A DNA stretch of 64,000 nt from Xenorhabdus khoisanae (GTDB lineage Bacteria; Pseudomonadota; Gammaproteobacteria; Enterobacterales; Enterobacteriaceae), in assembly GCF_001037465.1 (NCBI RefSeq), contig NZ_LFCV01000030.1, positions 1 through 64,000 on the forward strand, written 5' to 3'. How positions within the stretch are numbered: position 1 is the first letter of the stretch; every line of letters begins with the position of its first letter. Made by a program: the position numbers and the translations under genes. The notes beneath the pieces were generated by a model. That model worked only from the letters and a program-made list of their open reading frames with translations, searched no databases and was not told the DNA's origin. Positions 32,431 through 42,170 of this stretch are shown here, one piece after another.

Positions 32431-33369
32431 TTAACTATTAATAAATTGTTCGCCTAACTCAATATCTTTATTCAAAACATCCAGCATGTTATCTAATGAC
32501 TTCTGTTCGAAAGCACTCAACTTGCCAATATCTAAATGTTCTTCGATACCATTTTTACCCAAGCGGACAGGCTGAGCAAAGAAACGAGCATATTGGCCGT
32601 CACCTTCGACATAGCTGCATTCGATAACATTGCTTTCGCCTTGCAGACCACGGATCAGAGAAAGCCCTAAACGTGCCGCGGCCTGTCCCATAGACAGAGT
32701 TGCAGATCCGCCACCTGCTTTCGCCTCAACCACTTCAGTACCTGCGTTCTGGATACGTTTGGTCAATGCTTCAATTTCTTCATCAGTGAAGCTAACACCT
32801 GGAATCTGAGACAGCAGTGGCAGAATAGTTACGCCTGAGTGCCCACCAATAACCGGAACTTCCAGTTCTTCTGCTTTTTTGCCTTTCAGTTCAGCAACAA
32901 AAGTATTGGAGCGGATGACATCCAGTGTTGTCACACCGAACAGGCGATTTTTATCATAAACACCTTCTTTTTTCAGAACCTCAGCCGCGATCGCCACAGT
33001 GGTATTAACCGGGTTAGTGATAATTCCGATTAATGCTTTTGGCGCAGTTTTAGCAATCTGTTGAACCAGATTACGAACGATCCCAGCATTGATATTAAAC
33101 AGATCGGAACGATCCATACCAGGCTTACGTGCCACACCCGCAGAAATCAATACCACATCTGCGCCTACCAAAGCAGGGGTTGCATCTTCACCAGAAAAAC
33201 CAGTGACTTTGACTTCCGTTGGGATATGGCTCAGATCGGCTGCCACACCTGGGGTCACCGGAGCAATGTCATACAAGGAAAGTTCTGAACCTGAAGGAAG
33301 CTGGGTCTTGAGTAGAAGGGCAAGTGCCTGACCAATACCACCGGCTGCACCGAGAACTGCAACTTTCAT
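32431..33369 (-). CDS. mdh: Malate dehydrogenase
   Basis: NAD-dependent oxidation of malate to oxaloacetate in the TCA cycle, 312 residues as in E. coli. The Rossmann motif is [16 protein letters not shown], substrate arginines lie in [15 protein letters not shown], and the catalytic His is in [14 protein letters not shown] clear AAGGAG lies upstream. Divergent from argR across an unusually long 544-bp region that includes a triple decamer repeat. Confidence 0.98.
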   Translation of the reverse strand: MKVAVLGAAGGIGQALALLLKTQLPSGSELSLYDIAPVTPGVAADLSHIPTEVKVTGFSGEDATPALVGADVVLISAGVARKPGMDRSDLFNINAGIVRNLVQQIAKTAPKALIGIITNPVNTTVAIAAEVLKKEGVYDKNRLFGVTTLDVIRSNTFVAELKGKKAEELEVPVIGGHSGVTILPLLSQIPGVSFTDEEIEALTKRIQNAGTEVVEAKAGGGSATLSMGQAAARLGLSLIRGLQGESNVIECSYVEGDGQYARFFAQPVRLGKNGIEEHLDIGKLSAFEQKSLDNMLDVLNKDIELGEQFINS

Positions 33370-33440
33370 CCTGATACTCCTTAAATAAGTGCTGTAAAAA
33401 AACTTAAACCTGTTTGGTCAAGAGAGTGCTTTCATTTTTC

Positions 33441-33470
33441 CATCACTACACATCACTACACATCACTACA
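33441..33470. repeat. Three perfect tandem decamers upstream of mdh
   Basis: CATCACTACA is repeated three times without change. A further CATCACTAC occurs 36 bp later at 33507-33515. The array lies about 70-100 bp upstream of the mdh start, where promoter elements are expected. Confidence 0.9.
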
Positions 33471-33850
33471 GTGACAAAATGATGGCAAAGCAAACCCTCA
33501 ATCCCATTCATCACTACGTTCTAAAAACAATCTGTTAACAGCCAGATTATCTACCTAATGGCCTTATGATGGAACACCAAAGTTGCTTTATTCTAGACAA
33601 AAGGCTTATCTGTTAATGAGATAACGGACACTATTTTGAGAATTATTCCAGTAATATGATTAATAGTCTGCTTGATCTTCTTACACTTCCCTTCCACATG
33701 AAAAATACAATTTAATTAACAATACATTTACTAAGCTTAATAGGTGGGGAAAATCAATAAAAATGAAATCATTAATAGCCAGACAGCTAATAAGATTATA
33801 GAGAGGGAATATTCAATTATGCTCTATATTTGGGTTTTTTCGTCTCTTTC

Positions 33851-33879
33851 TTGAATAAAAATTCACTCTTTTGCATAAT
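33851..33879 (+). promoter_or_regulatory. argR promoter overlapped by an ARG box
   Basis: TTGAAT (33851-33856) and CATAAT (33874-33879) are separated by 17 bp. A perfect ARG box palindrome, TGAAT-AAAA-ATTCA (33852-33865), covers the -35 element. ArgR bound here would block RNA polymerase, which fits the autorepression known in E. coli. A degenerate second half-box may lie just downstream. Confidence 0.75.
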
Positions 33880-33910
33880 GTCTGCCTTATAACGGATTCA
33901 ACGATGGTGA

Positions 33911-34384
<474 letters not shown>

Positions 34385-34434
34385 TCTGGTACTGTCACAT
34401 ACTTATAAAACCAGCGAATATCAGCGCAGACTAA

Positions 34435-34465
34435 AAGAGGATCGTCCGACAGGTGCGATCCTCTT
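34435..34465. terminator. Stem-loop between argR and mpl
   Basis: AAGAGGATCG / CGATCCTCTT, a perfect 10-bp stem with an 11-base loop, between the convergent genes argR and mpl. Only short T runs flank it. Confidence 0.65.
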
Positions 34466-34484
34466 ACGTCAATGAACTGCCCGA

Positions 34485-35855
34485 TTAGGCCGCGTTTGCT
34501 TTCTTCGCTAATTCAGCCAGCAATTTCTCATGGATGCCATCGAATCCACCGTTGCTCATAATCAGGATGTGATCGCCCGGCTGCGCCGTTTCAACAATCA
34601 TCCTAACCAGAACATCAATGTCAGCGCTCCAACGAGCGGGTTGAATACACTGTTCAGCAATTTCAACCACCTGCCACGGAATATTGACGGGTTGATAAAG
34701 AAAGACTTCATCGGCACGTCCCATGGAAGGGGCGATATCATTTTTACTCATCCCCATTTTCATGGTATTCGACCGAGGTTCCAATACGGCAAGGATCCGT
34801 GCCATTCCGCCTACTTTACTTCGCAGTGCTTCCAGTGTGGCTAAAATAGCCGTTGGATGATGCGCAAAATCATCATAAACCGAGATCTGATTGACTTCTC
34901 CACACAGTTCAAGGCGGCGACGGGCATTGATAAATTCTCCCAGTGCCTGACAGGCATCCACAGGCTGAACTCCAACATGATGGGCGGCTGCAATCGCAAT
35001 CAATCCATTATGCATATTGTGCTCACCAACCAATGACCAGTTCACTTCACCAACCCATTCGCCATGATGGAATACTTGGTAATGGCTGCTGTCCTGACTG
35101 ACTTTTTTCGCCTGCCAGTTTCCGGTTTCACCAAGCTGCTCTAACTCACTCCAATACCCCATTGAGAGTACCTGTTTCAGGTTAATGTCATTATCGGGGG
35201 CAATGATCTTACCCGTGCTCGGAACAACTCTGACAAGATGATGGAATTGTTTTTGAATGGCAGCCAGATTTTCGAAAATATCAGCATGATCAAATTCAAG
35301 GTTGTTCATGATCAACGTGCGAGGGCTGTAATGTACGAATTTTGAACGTTTATCAAAGAAGGCGCTGTCGTATTCATCTGCTTCAATCACGAAAAATGGG
35401 CTTTCACCGATTTGTGCTGAAACATCAAAATTACCCGGTACGCCACCGATCAAAAACCCCGGCTTATAACCACACGCTTCCAGAATCCATGCCAGCATAC
35501 CCGCCGTTGTTGTTTTGCCGTGGGTTCCAGCGACAGCCAATACCCAACGTTCCGGCAATACATAATCATGCAGCCATTGCGGACCAGAGGTATAAGGAAT
35601 GCCACGATCCAACACTGCTTCCACACAGGGATTGCCGCGTGTCATCGCATTACCAATGATCACTATATCTGGCACAGGATCGAGCTGCGCAGGATCGTAT
35701 CCTTGAATCAGCTCAATACCCTGTTTTTCCAGCAAAGTGCTCATTGGTGGATATACATTTGCATCGGATCCAGTGACTTCATGGCCCAGTGAACGAGCAA
35801 GGATAGCCAACCCTCCCATGAAAGTACCGCAGATGCCAAGAATATGAATACGCAT
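34485..35855 (-). CDS. mpl: UDP-MurNAc:L-Ala-gamma-D-Glu-meso-DAP ligase Mpl
   Basis: Recycles murein tripeptide by ligating it to UDP-MurNAc. A 456-residue Mur-ligase fold protein with the ATP loop GTHGKTTTAGML (about residue 110), EADEYDSAFFDKR and the C-terminal domain with DDFAHHPTAI. Full length. It is divergent from fbp with about 170 bp between; mpl-fbp adjacency is as in E. coli, while proximity to argR is not. Confidence 0.97.
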   Translation of the reverse strand: MRIHILGICGTFMGGLAILARSLGHEVTGSDANVYPPMSTLLEKQGIELIQGYDPAQLDPVPDIVIIGNAMTRGNPCVEAVLDRGIPYTSGPQWLHDYVLPERWVLAVAGTHGKTTTAGMLAWILEACGYKPGFLIGGVPGNFDVSAQIGESPFFVIEADEYDSAFFDKRSKFVHYSPRTLIMNNLEFDHADIFENLAAIQKQFHHLVRVVPSTGKIIAPDNDINLKQVLSMGYWSELEQLGETGNWQAKKVSQDSSHYQVFHHGEWVGEVNWSLVGEHNMHNGLIAIAAAHHVGVQPVDACQALGEFINARRRLELCGEVNQISVYDDFAHHPTAILATLEALRSKVGGMARILAVLEPRSNTMKMGMSKNDIAPSMGRADEVFLYQPVNIPWQVVEIAEQCIQPARWSADIDVLVRMIVETAQPGDHILIMSNGGFDGIHEKLLAELAKKANAA

Positions 35856-36027
35856 TTATTTCTACCCAATATCATGAACTGTATCACTATTCTAACCATC
35901 TAAGCTGAGATTAGAAATGCAATAGCCTATGAATCATTTGATTCTTTAGCTAAACTGCCCGCGCATGAGTGCGACACAAAAGTGAAGCACGCTTCCTAAA
36001 ACCACAATCAAATTCAAGGCCTTTGTC

Positions 36028-37032
36028 ATGAAAACATTAGGCGAATTCATCGTCGAAAAACAGCAAGACTTTCCTCATGCTACAGGTGAACTGACAGCAC
36101 TGCTGTCTGCTATCAAGTTAGGTGCCAAAATCATTCACAGGGATATCAACAAAGCAGGTCTGGTGGATATTTTAGGTACTAGTGGCGTATCCAACGTTCA
36201 GGGTGAAGTTCAGATGAAACTGGACCTGTACGCCAACGAAAAACTCAAGGCAGCACTCAAAGCACGCGGCGAAGTTGCAGGTATTGCTTCCGAAGAAGAA
36301 GACGAGATCGTTATTTTTGATGGCGACCGCGCAGAAAACGCGAAGTATGTTGTTTTGATGGATCCACTGGATGGTTCTTCGAATATTGATGTAAACGTTT
36401 CCGTCGGGACTATTTTCTCAATTTACCATCGAATTACCCCGATTGGGCAACCTGTCACTGAAGAGGATTTTCTGCAACCGGGAAATCATCAAGTTGCAGC
36501 GGGTTATGTGGTTTATGGTTCATCCACAATGTTGGTTTACACCACAGGTTGTGGCGTTCACACTTTTACTTACGATCCTTCTCTTGGCGTTTTCTGCCTA
36601 ACCCACGAAAAAGTCCAATTTCCAGAAAAAGGCAATATGTACTCTATCAATGAAGGAAACTACATCAAATTCCCGATGGGAGTGAAAAAGTACATCAAAT
36701 ATTGCCAAGAACAGGATGAAGCAACTCAACGCCCTTACACTACCCGTTATATCGGCTCTCTGGTCGCGGATTTCCATCGTAATCTGCTGAAAGGCGGAAT
36801 CTATATTTATCCAAGCACGGCAAGCCATCCAACAGGAAAACTACGTTTACTGTACGAATGCAATCCGATCGCATTTTTGGCAGAACAGGCAGGTGGCAAA
36901 GCGAGTGATGGCGCGAACCGCATTCTGGATATCGTGCCAAATAAACTGCACCAGCGTGTCCCTTTCTTTGTCGGTACAAAGTCAATGGTAGAGAAAGCTG
37001 AAAGTTTCATGGCTGAGTTTCCTGATGAATAA
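36028..37032 (+). CDS. fbp: Fructose-1,6-bisphosphatase class I
   Basis: Gluconeogenic hydrolysis of fructose-1,6-bisphosphate, 334 residues. Metal and substrate residues are present in [24 protein letters not shown] and [20 protein letters not shown]. Full length compared with E. coli (332). Followed by a terminator and then by an adhesin gene rather than by ppa directly. Confidence 0.98.
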   Translation: MKTLGEFIVEKQQDFPHATGELTALLSAIKLGAKIIHRDINKAGLVDILGTSGVSNVQGEVQMKLDLYANEKLKAALKARGEVAGIASEEEDEIVIFDGDRAENAKYVVLMDPLDGSSNIDVNVSVGTIFSIYHRITPIGQPVTEEDFLQPGNHQVAAGYVVYGSSTMLVYTTGCGVHTFTYDPSLGVFCLTHEKVQFPEKGNMYSINEGNYIKFPMGVKKYIKYCQEQDEATQRPYTTRYIGSLVADFHRNLLKGGIYIYPSTASHPTGKLRLLYECNPIAFLAEQAGGKASDGANRILDIVPNKLHQRVPFFVGTKSMVEKAESFMAEFPDE

Positions 37033-37056
37033 GTAGTTTTATTCATTCATGAATTT

Positions 37057-37080
37057 AAGGGGTGGTTTTCCACCTCTTTA
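37057..37080 (+). terminator. Terminator of fbp
   Basis: AAGGGGTGG pairs with CCACCTCTT (one G-U pair) around a TTTT loop, followed by T/A-rich DNA, about 25 bases after the fbp stop. Confidence 0.7.
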
Positions 37081-37191
37081 AATATTCTAGTCCCTTCCAA
37101 GCCACAAACTCATTTATCAAACTCAGAGCCTGTTCTCAGCAAGCGTTAATATTCCCTTCTCCTTAAAAAATACAAAAAGTCATTATTTTTT

Positions 37192-37207
37192 GTTATCAAT
37201 TGATAAC
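37192..37207. promoter_or_regulatory. 16-bp perfect palindrome upstream of the second adhesin
   Basis: GTTATCAA-TTGATAAC is a perfect palindrome, the shape of a dimeric regulator site. It lies about 200 bp before the start codon. A related ATCAAT-A-ATTGAT lies upstream of the first adhesin gene. The binding protein is unknown. Confidence 0.4.
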
Positions 37208-37278
37208 TATTTCTCATTACGCAATATAACAAAATATTTCCTAATGTATGTAAAGAAAGAGAATATTTCCTTTTTATT

Positions 37279-37320
37279 AAACAGATAGTTATAAACAGAT
37301 AGTTATAAACAGATAGTTAA
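37279..37320. repeat. Three tandem 14-bp units upstream of the second adhesin
   Basis: AAACAGATAGTTAT occurs at 37279-37292 and 37293-37306. A third copy at 37307-37320 differs only in the last base. The array ends 84 bp before the start codon, in the expected promoter region. Confidence 0.9.
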
Positions 37321-37404
37321 TTCCAATAAAATTCAACTTTCCCACATCAAAGACACAATACTTAAAGTGCTGGCGACAGCCCATATTTTATGAGGAACTC
37401 ATAT

Positions 37405-40400
37405 ATGGACTCGTATATTAATCGTAAAGTTATTCGACTTTCTGTTCTTCTATATTCTCTTTCTTTACCTTTTATTCCGGCAAGTGCATTTTCGACAGAT
37501 AAAGAAAATCATGATACTAAAACAGAAAGAAAATTCTCAGAGAAAACCCAAAAAGAAAATAGATCTCATAATGGGAATAAAGCCAATAATCATGACGAAA
37601 ATGCCGATGTAGGGGCTATCACCCGAAATATTCAACACGTTGGTCAGTTGCTATCCTCTTCCCCCTCTGAACTCACAGAACAGGCTAAATCCTACGCGTT
37701 GGGGAAAATAAATAATTCGATATCAACCGAAACCCAAAAATGGTTGTCCCAATTTGGGACGGCCAAAATTAATTTTTCCCTTGATAGAAAAGGAAAACTG
37801 GATAACGGCTCCTTGGATCTGCTGCTACCGTTCTACGACAATAAAGCGGACTGGCTGCTGTTCTCCCAATTAGGTTACCGCAATAAGGATAACCGCCATA
37901 CGGTAAATTTAGGGTTTGGTGGGCGCTATTTCACCCCGACTCATTGGATGTATGGATTAAATTCCTTTTATGATCATGAAATCACGGGGAGCAATCAACG
38001 ATTAGGTTTAGGCGCAGAGGCTTGGACAGATTACCTTAAACTCTCAGCGAATACTTACTGGCGCTTGAGCCAATGGCACCAATCGCCGAAAGAGCAAAGC
38101 TACGAAGAGCGACCTGCCAACGGGTTTGATCTCAATAGTGAATTTTTCCTTCCCGCTTACCCTAACCTTGGTGGCAAGTTAAGTTACGAGCAATACTTCG
38201 GTGATAACGTCGCCCTGTTCAATCGTGATACCAAACAGAAAAATCCCAGCCTCACCCGGTTTGGTCTGAATTACACACCCATTCCGCTGATTACTATGGG
38301 AGTCGATTATAAGCTGGGTACTAAAGGAAACAGCGAGACGCTTTTCTTGGCGAATCTGAATTATCGCTTTGGAATCCCCTTTGATATGCAGATTTCACCT
38401 CATAACGTTGCTTCCCTGCGCACATTGACAGGCAGCCGTTATGATTTGGTGCAAAGAAATAACAATATCGTTCTGGACTACAGAAAAAAATCAGAATTAT
38501 CCATTAACGTACCCAGTGACTTAAGCGGATACAGTACTCAGCCGGTTCGGGTAAACGCGAAAATCACTGCCAACAAACCCTTAAAGCCGACTATCTGGAC
38601 AGCTAACAAAGAATTCAGGGAAAATGGGGGAGTTATCGCATACTCTGATAGTGATTACGCTGACGTAACCCTGCCGAAATATAATACTCAAGGAGGGAAC
38701 AGCTATATCCTATCTGCCACCGTCGAAACAAAAGACGGCAGCAGTGTCAAAAAAGCCCAAACAAACCTGACCGTTGAGCCATTTGTCATTAAAGACCAAA
38801 GCATCAGACCCATTGGAGACGGCCCTGCGATTGCCGATGGGAAACCCGCCTATAATCTGGCTGCAACGATCACTTACGGCAATACAAATAATGCACCTCT
38901 CAAGGACGTGACTATTCCAAATGTAAAATGGACCCTCGATCCCCCTACTGCAAATGCACAACTGAAATGGGATACATCAGGTGCACTCAATCAACAAGGT
39001 CAGCTCATCGCGACTCTGGCAAGTACCGCAACCCTCGATAAAAATATCAAGGTTTATCTGGAAATAGCGGGTATGCCAAAAGTGGAGATAAAAGGTGACA
39101 AATCCATCACTTTTATCGATGTTGCCTCCAAATACAGTATCTCAGATCCGAAGGTTGAACCTGAAGGCCCACTTTCAATTCTTGATGAAAATAATATTTA
39201 TACCTTCAAAGCCACTATCTTGGATGAGAACAAGAATCCCCTGAAAAATCAAAAGATAGAAGCCACATGGCATTCAGGAATAACAGGTCACAATAATGAT
39301 AAAGTTGTTTTCAAGTCCAGCACGACCACAAATGATCAAAACCAACTGATTGCAACGCTTAAAAGCACCGAAGAGCTGAAAGATGTCATTGTGAAGCTCA
39401 GCATTAATGGAGACAAAGAATATACATTTAAACCCGTTAGCTTTGTCGATGATTCCAAAAGTATTGGTATCAAAAGTATAAATCTGGAGGGTAACCCGCC
39501 TTACATAGCATTAGGGAATAATAAGCCACAGACTATTAATCTAGTCATACATAATGAGCGCGGAACCCCCTATTATCAGCAACCCATTCCAAACCTTAAA
39601 TGGTTCACAGAGCCTGAAGGTCTGGAACAAAAAGGGTTATCTATTAAGCCACAGGAAACCTCTGGGCAATATGTCACAGATCCGCAAGGTCAAATCGCAG
39701 TGCATATCACAAGTACTCAAGCTATGAAAGACGTGAGGATTGGATTCTCAGTCAATGGTGGAAAAACGAGAAACTACTCTGAATCGTTCGATTTCGTGGC
39801 ACCAACATCTCAAGACTTAGGTGCGACATTAACAGGAGATATAACAACCAAATATTACGATTCATTGCCAGGCATTACTGACAGAAACGGATATGCCCTT
39901 AAGGTAAAAATCATTGATAAAGACAAAAAAGAACCCATTAAAAATCAAAGCATTGAAGACATGATCTGGGCTACAAAATGGAAAGGATCAGAAAACCACC
40001 TGCCAGAAGACTTTGTGGTCATTAACATACCCGGCCAAGCTGTCTGGACTACAGACTCCAACGGTTATGTGACGGCTTATTTAACAAGAGCAGAGAAGAA
40101 GGGAGAGCCTGAAATGTACAGTCCATATGGTATTAAAGATATCATGGGCACTGTTAAATTAAGTTCTGGCGAAACGCTCGTGTCTGCTCCTGTCAATTTC
40201 GATCCTCAATCTCAGGAAGCAAAGTTACGAACATACACATTCGAAGCATCATCACATAAACCTACAGATCCGTACAAGGATGTTAGCGAGCAAGAAAAAC
40301 CGTTTACCTGGACTAACATGCTGTATTTTTATCTGGTAAGAAATGATGGTAAGTCACTCAATATCGGTGAATTTCCAGGGGGTAAATTTGACATTAAAAC

Positions 40401-40920
40401 ATCCACATCAGATACCGGGATTGAATTTGATAATGATAATGGCATGATACACACCCCTACATTACTTTCCATGCGCACTTTCAACCCTGGGCCGGTAACA
40501 GTTACTGTTCGTTTAACAGAATCCGATACAGGCAAGCTGTCAGACCATTATTATAAATTCAATCCCCACAGATATTTCTTCTTCCCTGAAATTACGGTTT
40601 CTGCGAGTGTTCCTCATAACGAACTCAATAAATCTTGTGAAAACCTTGAGGGTTTTCGTAAGTCAACAACAGTAACAATGGATGATATTGGAATTGGAGA
40701 TGTAGGTGGAGGCAATTCATACTCTCGTGAATTCCCTGTAGAAAAGTTTCCAAAATTTGGACTCTTCTATTCAAATAACACTACGCCTTACATAAGGATC
40801 AAAGAATCAGACGCTGATAACGCACCTTACTTGGTATACAACTATAAGACCGGGAAAATAGAAGAAAAAAGCGCACTCAAAGAGGATGCCGAAATAAATC
40901 TGGTGTGTAAATTAAAGTAA
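37405..40920 (+). CDS. Intimin/invasin-like inverse autotransporter without LysM
   Basis: An 1171-residue outer-membrane adhesin of the type Ve family. A signal peptide ends near residue 30 (PFIPASAFS). A polar, charged stretch (about 31-68) replaces the LysM domain of the other adhesin. The barrel spans about 75-345 (YEERPANGFDL, GGKLSYEQYFG), and YDLVQRNNNIVLDYRKK marks the linker. Several Ig-like (Big_1-type) passenger domains follow, recognisable from repeated D-x-x-G-Q-x-x-A-x-L-x-S-T segments. Cys1078 and Cys1168 at the end could form a disulfide, but this end does not resemble the lectin domain of the other adhesin. The ATG at 37405 follows GAGGAAC by eight bases; the ATG 15 bases upstream contains that Shine-Dalgarno. 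Inserted between fbp and ppa. Confidence 0.87.
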   Translation: MDSYINRKVIRLSVLLYSLSLPFIPASAFSTDKENHDTKTERKFSEKTQKENRSHNGNKANNHDENADVGAITRNIQHVGQLLSSSPSELTEQAKSYALGKINNSISTETQKWLSQFGTAKINFSLDRKGKLDNGSLDLLLPFYDNKADWLLFSQLGYRNKDNRHTVNLGFGGRYFTPTHWMYGLNSFYDHEITGSNQRLGLGAEAWTDYLKLSANTYWRLSQWHQSPKEQSYEERPANGFDLNSEFFLPAYPNLGGKLSYEQYFGDNVALFNRDTKQKNPSLTRFGLNYTPIPLITMGVDYKLGTKGNSETLFLANLNYRFGIPFDMQISPHNVASLRTLTGSRYDLVQRNNNIVLDYRKKSELSINVPSDLSGYSTQPVRVNAKITANKPLKPTIWTANKEFRENGGVIAYSDSDYADVTLPKYNTQGGNSYILSATVETKDGSSVKKAQTNLTVEPFVIKDQSIRPIGDGPAIADGKPAYNLAATITYGNTNNAPLKDVTIPNVKWTLDPPTANAQLKWDTSGALNQQGQLIATLASTATLDKNIKVYLEIAGMPKVEIKGDKSITFIDVASKYSISDPKVEPEGPLSILDENNIYTFKATILDENKNPLKNQKIEATWHSGITGHNNDKVVFKSSTTTNDQNQLIATLKSTEELKDVIVKLSINGDKEYTFKPVSFVDDSKSIGIKSINLEGNPPYIALGNNKPQTINLVIHNERGTPYYQQPIPNLKWFTEPEGLEQKGLSIKPQETSGQYVTDPQGQIAVHITSTQAMKDVRIGFSVNGGKTRNYSESFDFVAPTSQDLGATLTGDITTKYYDSLPGITDRNGYALKVKIIDKDKKEPIKNQSIEDMIWATKWKGSENHLPEDFVVINIPGQAVWTTDSNGYVTAYLTRAEKKGEPEMYSPYGIKDIMGTVKLSSGETLVSAPVNFDPQSQEAKLRTYTFEASSHKPTDPYKDVSEQEKPFTWTNMLYFYLVRNDGKSLNIGEFPGGKFDIKTSTSDTGIEFDNDNGMIHTPTLLSMRTFNPGPVTVTVRLTESDTGKLSDHYYKFNPHRYFFFPEITVSASVPHNELNKSCENLEGFRKSTTVTMDDIGIGDVGGGNSYSREFPVEKFPKFGLFYSNNTTPYIRIKESDADNAPYLVYNYKTGKIEEKSALKEDAEINLVCKLK

Positions 40921-40947
40921 GTTGCTTAATCCGTCATTAATATCAAC

Positions 40948-40983
40948 GCACAGCCCCAATGATTATTGAGGCTGTGCTTTTTT
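40948..40983 (+). terminator. Terminator of the second adhesin gene
   Basis: GCACAGCC / GGCTGTGC with a further CAAT / ATTG pairing inside, followed by six T. A strong intrinsic terminator 27 bases after the stop. Confidence 0.9.
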
Positions 40984-41123
40984 ATAACGTGATTTTCAAT
41001 TGTTATCTTATAGAGCGTTCCCTGCCTTACGTTAATGCAATAACAAACATAACACGGCCTGTAATCTTGTTTATCCGTCGCGATCTCAGCCGAAAAACCA
41101 GAGGACTTTAAGCCTGTTTTGTC

Positions 41124-41129
41124 TATAAT
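41124..41129 (+). promoter_or_regulatory. -10 element of the ppa promoter
   Basis: A consensus TATAAT lies 42 bp upstream of the ppa start. No good -35 hexamer is visible at the right spacing, so another factor or extended contacts may be needed. Confidence 0.5.
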
Positions 41130-41171
41130 ACCCCACACTCCATTTTGGTTTTAAATTGAAGGAAACCTTTT

Positions 41172-41702
41172 ATGAGCCTGAACAACGTACCGGCGGGTAA
41201 AGAACTACCAGAAGATATCTATGTCATCATTGAGATCCCAGCTAACGCAGATCCTATTAAATATGAAGTAGACAAAGAATCTGGCGCTCTGTTTGTAGAC
41301 CGTTTCATGTCAACAGCTATGTTCTACCCATGCAACTACGGCTACATCAACAATACTCTGTCCCTTGACGGTGACCCTGTTGATGTACTGGTTCCAACAC
41401 CTTATCCATTGCAGCCGGGCTCTGTCATCCGCTGCCGCCCAGTCGGTGTTCTGAAAATGACCGATGAATCTGGTGAAGATGCAAAACTGGTTGCTGTTCC
41501 TCATACCAAATTGAGTAAAGAATACGATCACATCAAAGATGTGAACGATCTGCCAGAACTGTTACGTGCGCAAATCACCCACTTCTTTGAACATTACAAA
41601 GATTTGGAAAAAGGTAAGTGGGTAAAAGTAGATGGCTGGGACAATGTCGAAGCCGCTAAAGCTGAAATTATGTCTTCTTTCGAACGCGCTGCCAAAAAAT
41701 AA
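41172..41702 (+). CDS. ppa: Inorganic pyrophosphatase
   Basis: Essential soluble family I pyrophosphatase, 176 residues as in E. coli. Metal-binding aspartates lie in the signature DGDPVDVLV. Other active-site segments are YPCNYGYI and KVDGW. The Shine-Dalgarno is AAGGAAA. Followed by a strong terminator and convergent with ytfP. Confidence 0.98.
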   Translation: MSLNNVPAGKELPEDIYVIIEIPANADPIKYEVDKESGALFVDRFMSTAMFYPCNYGYINNTLSLDGDPVDVLVPTPYPLQPGSVIRCRPVGVLKMTDESGEDAKLVAVPHTKLSKEYDHIKDVNDLPELLRAQITHFFEHYKDLEKGKWVKVDGWDNVEAAKAEIMSSFERAAKK

Positions 41703-41732
41703 CCTTAACGGTTAACAGCGAGTTTTGATTGT

Positions 41733-41770
41733 AAAAAACCTCTGCCCCTTCATGGACGCAGAGGTTTTTT
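41733..41770 (+). terminator. Terminator of ppa
   Basis: AAAAAACCTCTGC / GCAGAGGTTTTTT, a 13-bp stem with a 12-base loop and a long T run on the plus strand. Confidence 0.9.
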
Positions 41771-41820
41771 TTGACGCTCACTTTTATTAAAAAATAATAT
41801 AAGCAGTGGATCGCTGTTCT

Positions 41821-42168
41821 TTATTCTTCTCCGTAGCGTTTCAACCAGTCACCACTTGTTATCCGACTCAATCCCTCTACAGGCAATTTATAAAGATAAA
41901 TCCATGCTCTACCATAAGGTGTTTCAATCAGTTCCCTTTGATACTCCTGAGAGTTCTTTTTCAACTCATCCAGCTCTGTCAGTATAGATGGCGTAATGCG
42001 GTATACTTCGCATTCGATTGTTCCTTCACCACGGATAACAGCGGGATAATGCCCAAGGTCATAAATCTCATAACCTTCTAACTTGTGTTCTCCTAACAGT
42101 TGGGCATCTGTCATCCAGTGATGGTTACCTTGTTTGCGCCTCAGGCTGCCATAAACAATAACTCGCAT
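41821..42168 (-). CDS. ytfP: Gamma-glutamylcyclotransferase-like protein YtfP
   Basis: 115 residues of the gamma-glutamylamine cyclotransferase fold. The N-terminal VIVYGSLRRKQGNHHWM loop and GEVY-like IECEVYRI are typical, and Glu in ELDEL is the probable catalytic acid. Substrate is unproven in bacteria. Two bases separate it from tamB, so it is part of the tamA-tamB-ytfP operon as in E. coli. Confidence 0.93.
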   Translation of the reverse strand: MRVIVYGSLRRKQGNHHWMTDAQLLGEHKLEGYEIYDLGHYPAVIRGEGTIECEVYRITPSILTELDELKKNSQEYQRELIETPYGRAWIYLYKLPVEGLSRITSGDWLKRYGEE

Positions 42169-42170
42169 TT

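Larger units (their letters stand above)
37033..37404. other. Regulatory region of the second inverse autotransporter
   Basis: 372 bp with no gene. It contains the fbp terminator, a 16-bp perfect palindrome (37192-37207), a three-copy 14-bp tandem repeat (37279-37320), and GAGGAAC just before the adhesin start at 37405. Strongly AT-rich. Confidence 0.7.

Noticed and set aside
33441-33470. CRISPR-like repeats
   Set aside because: Three contiguous 10-bp units without spacers are not a CRISPR array.
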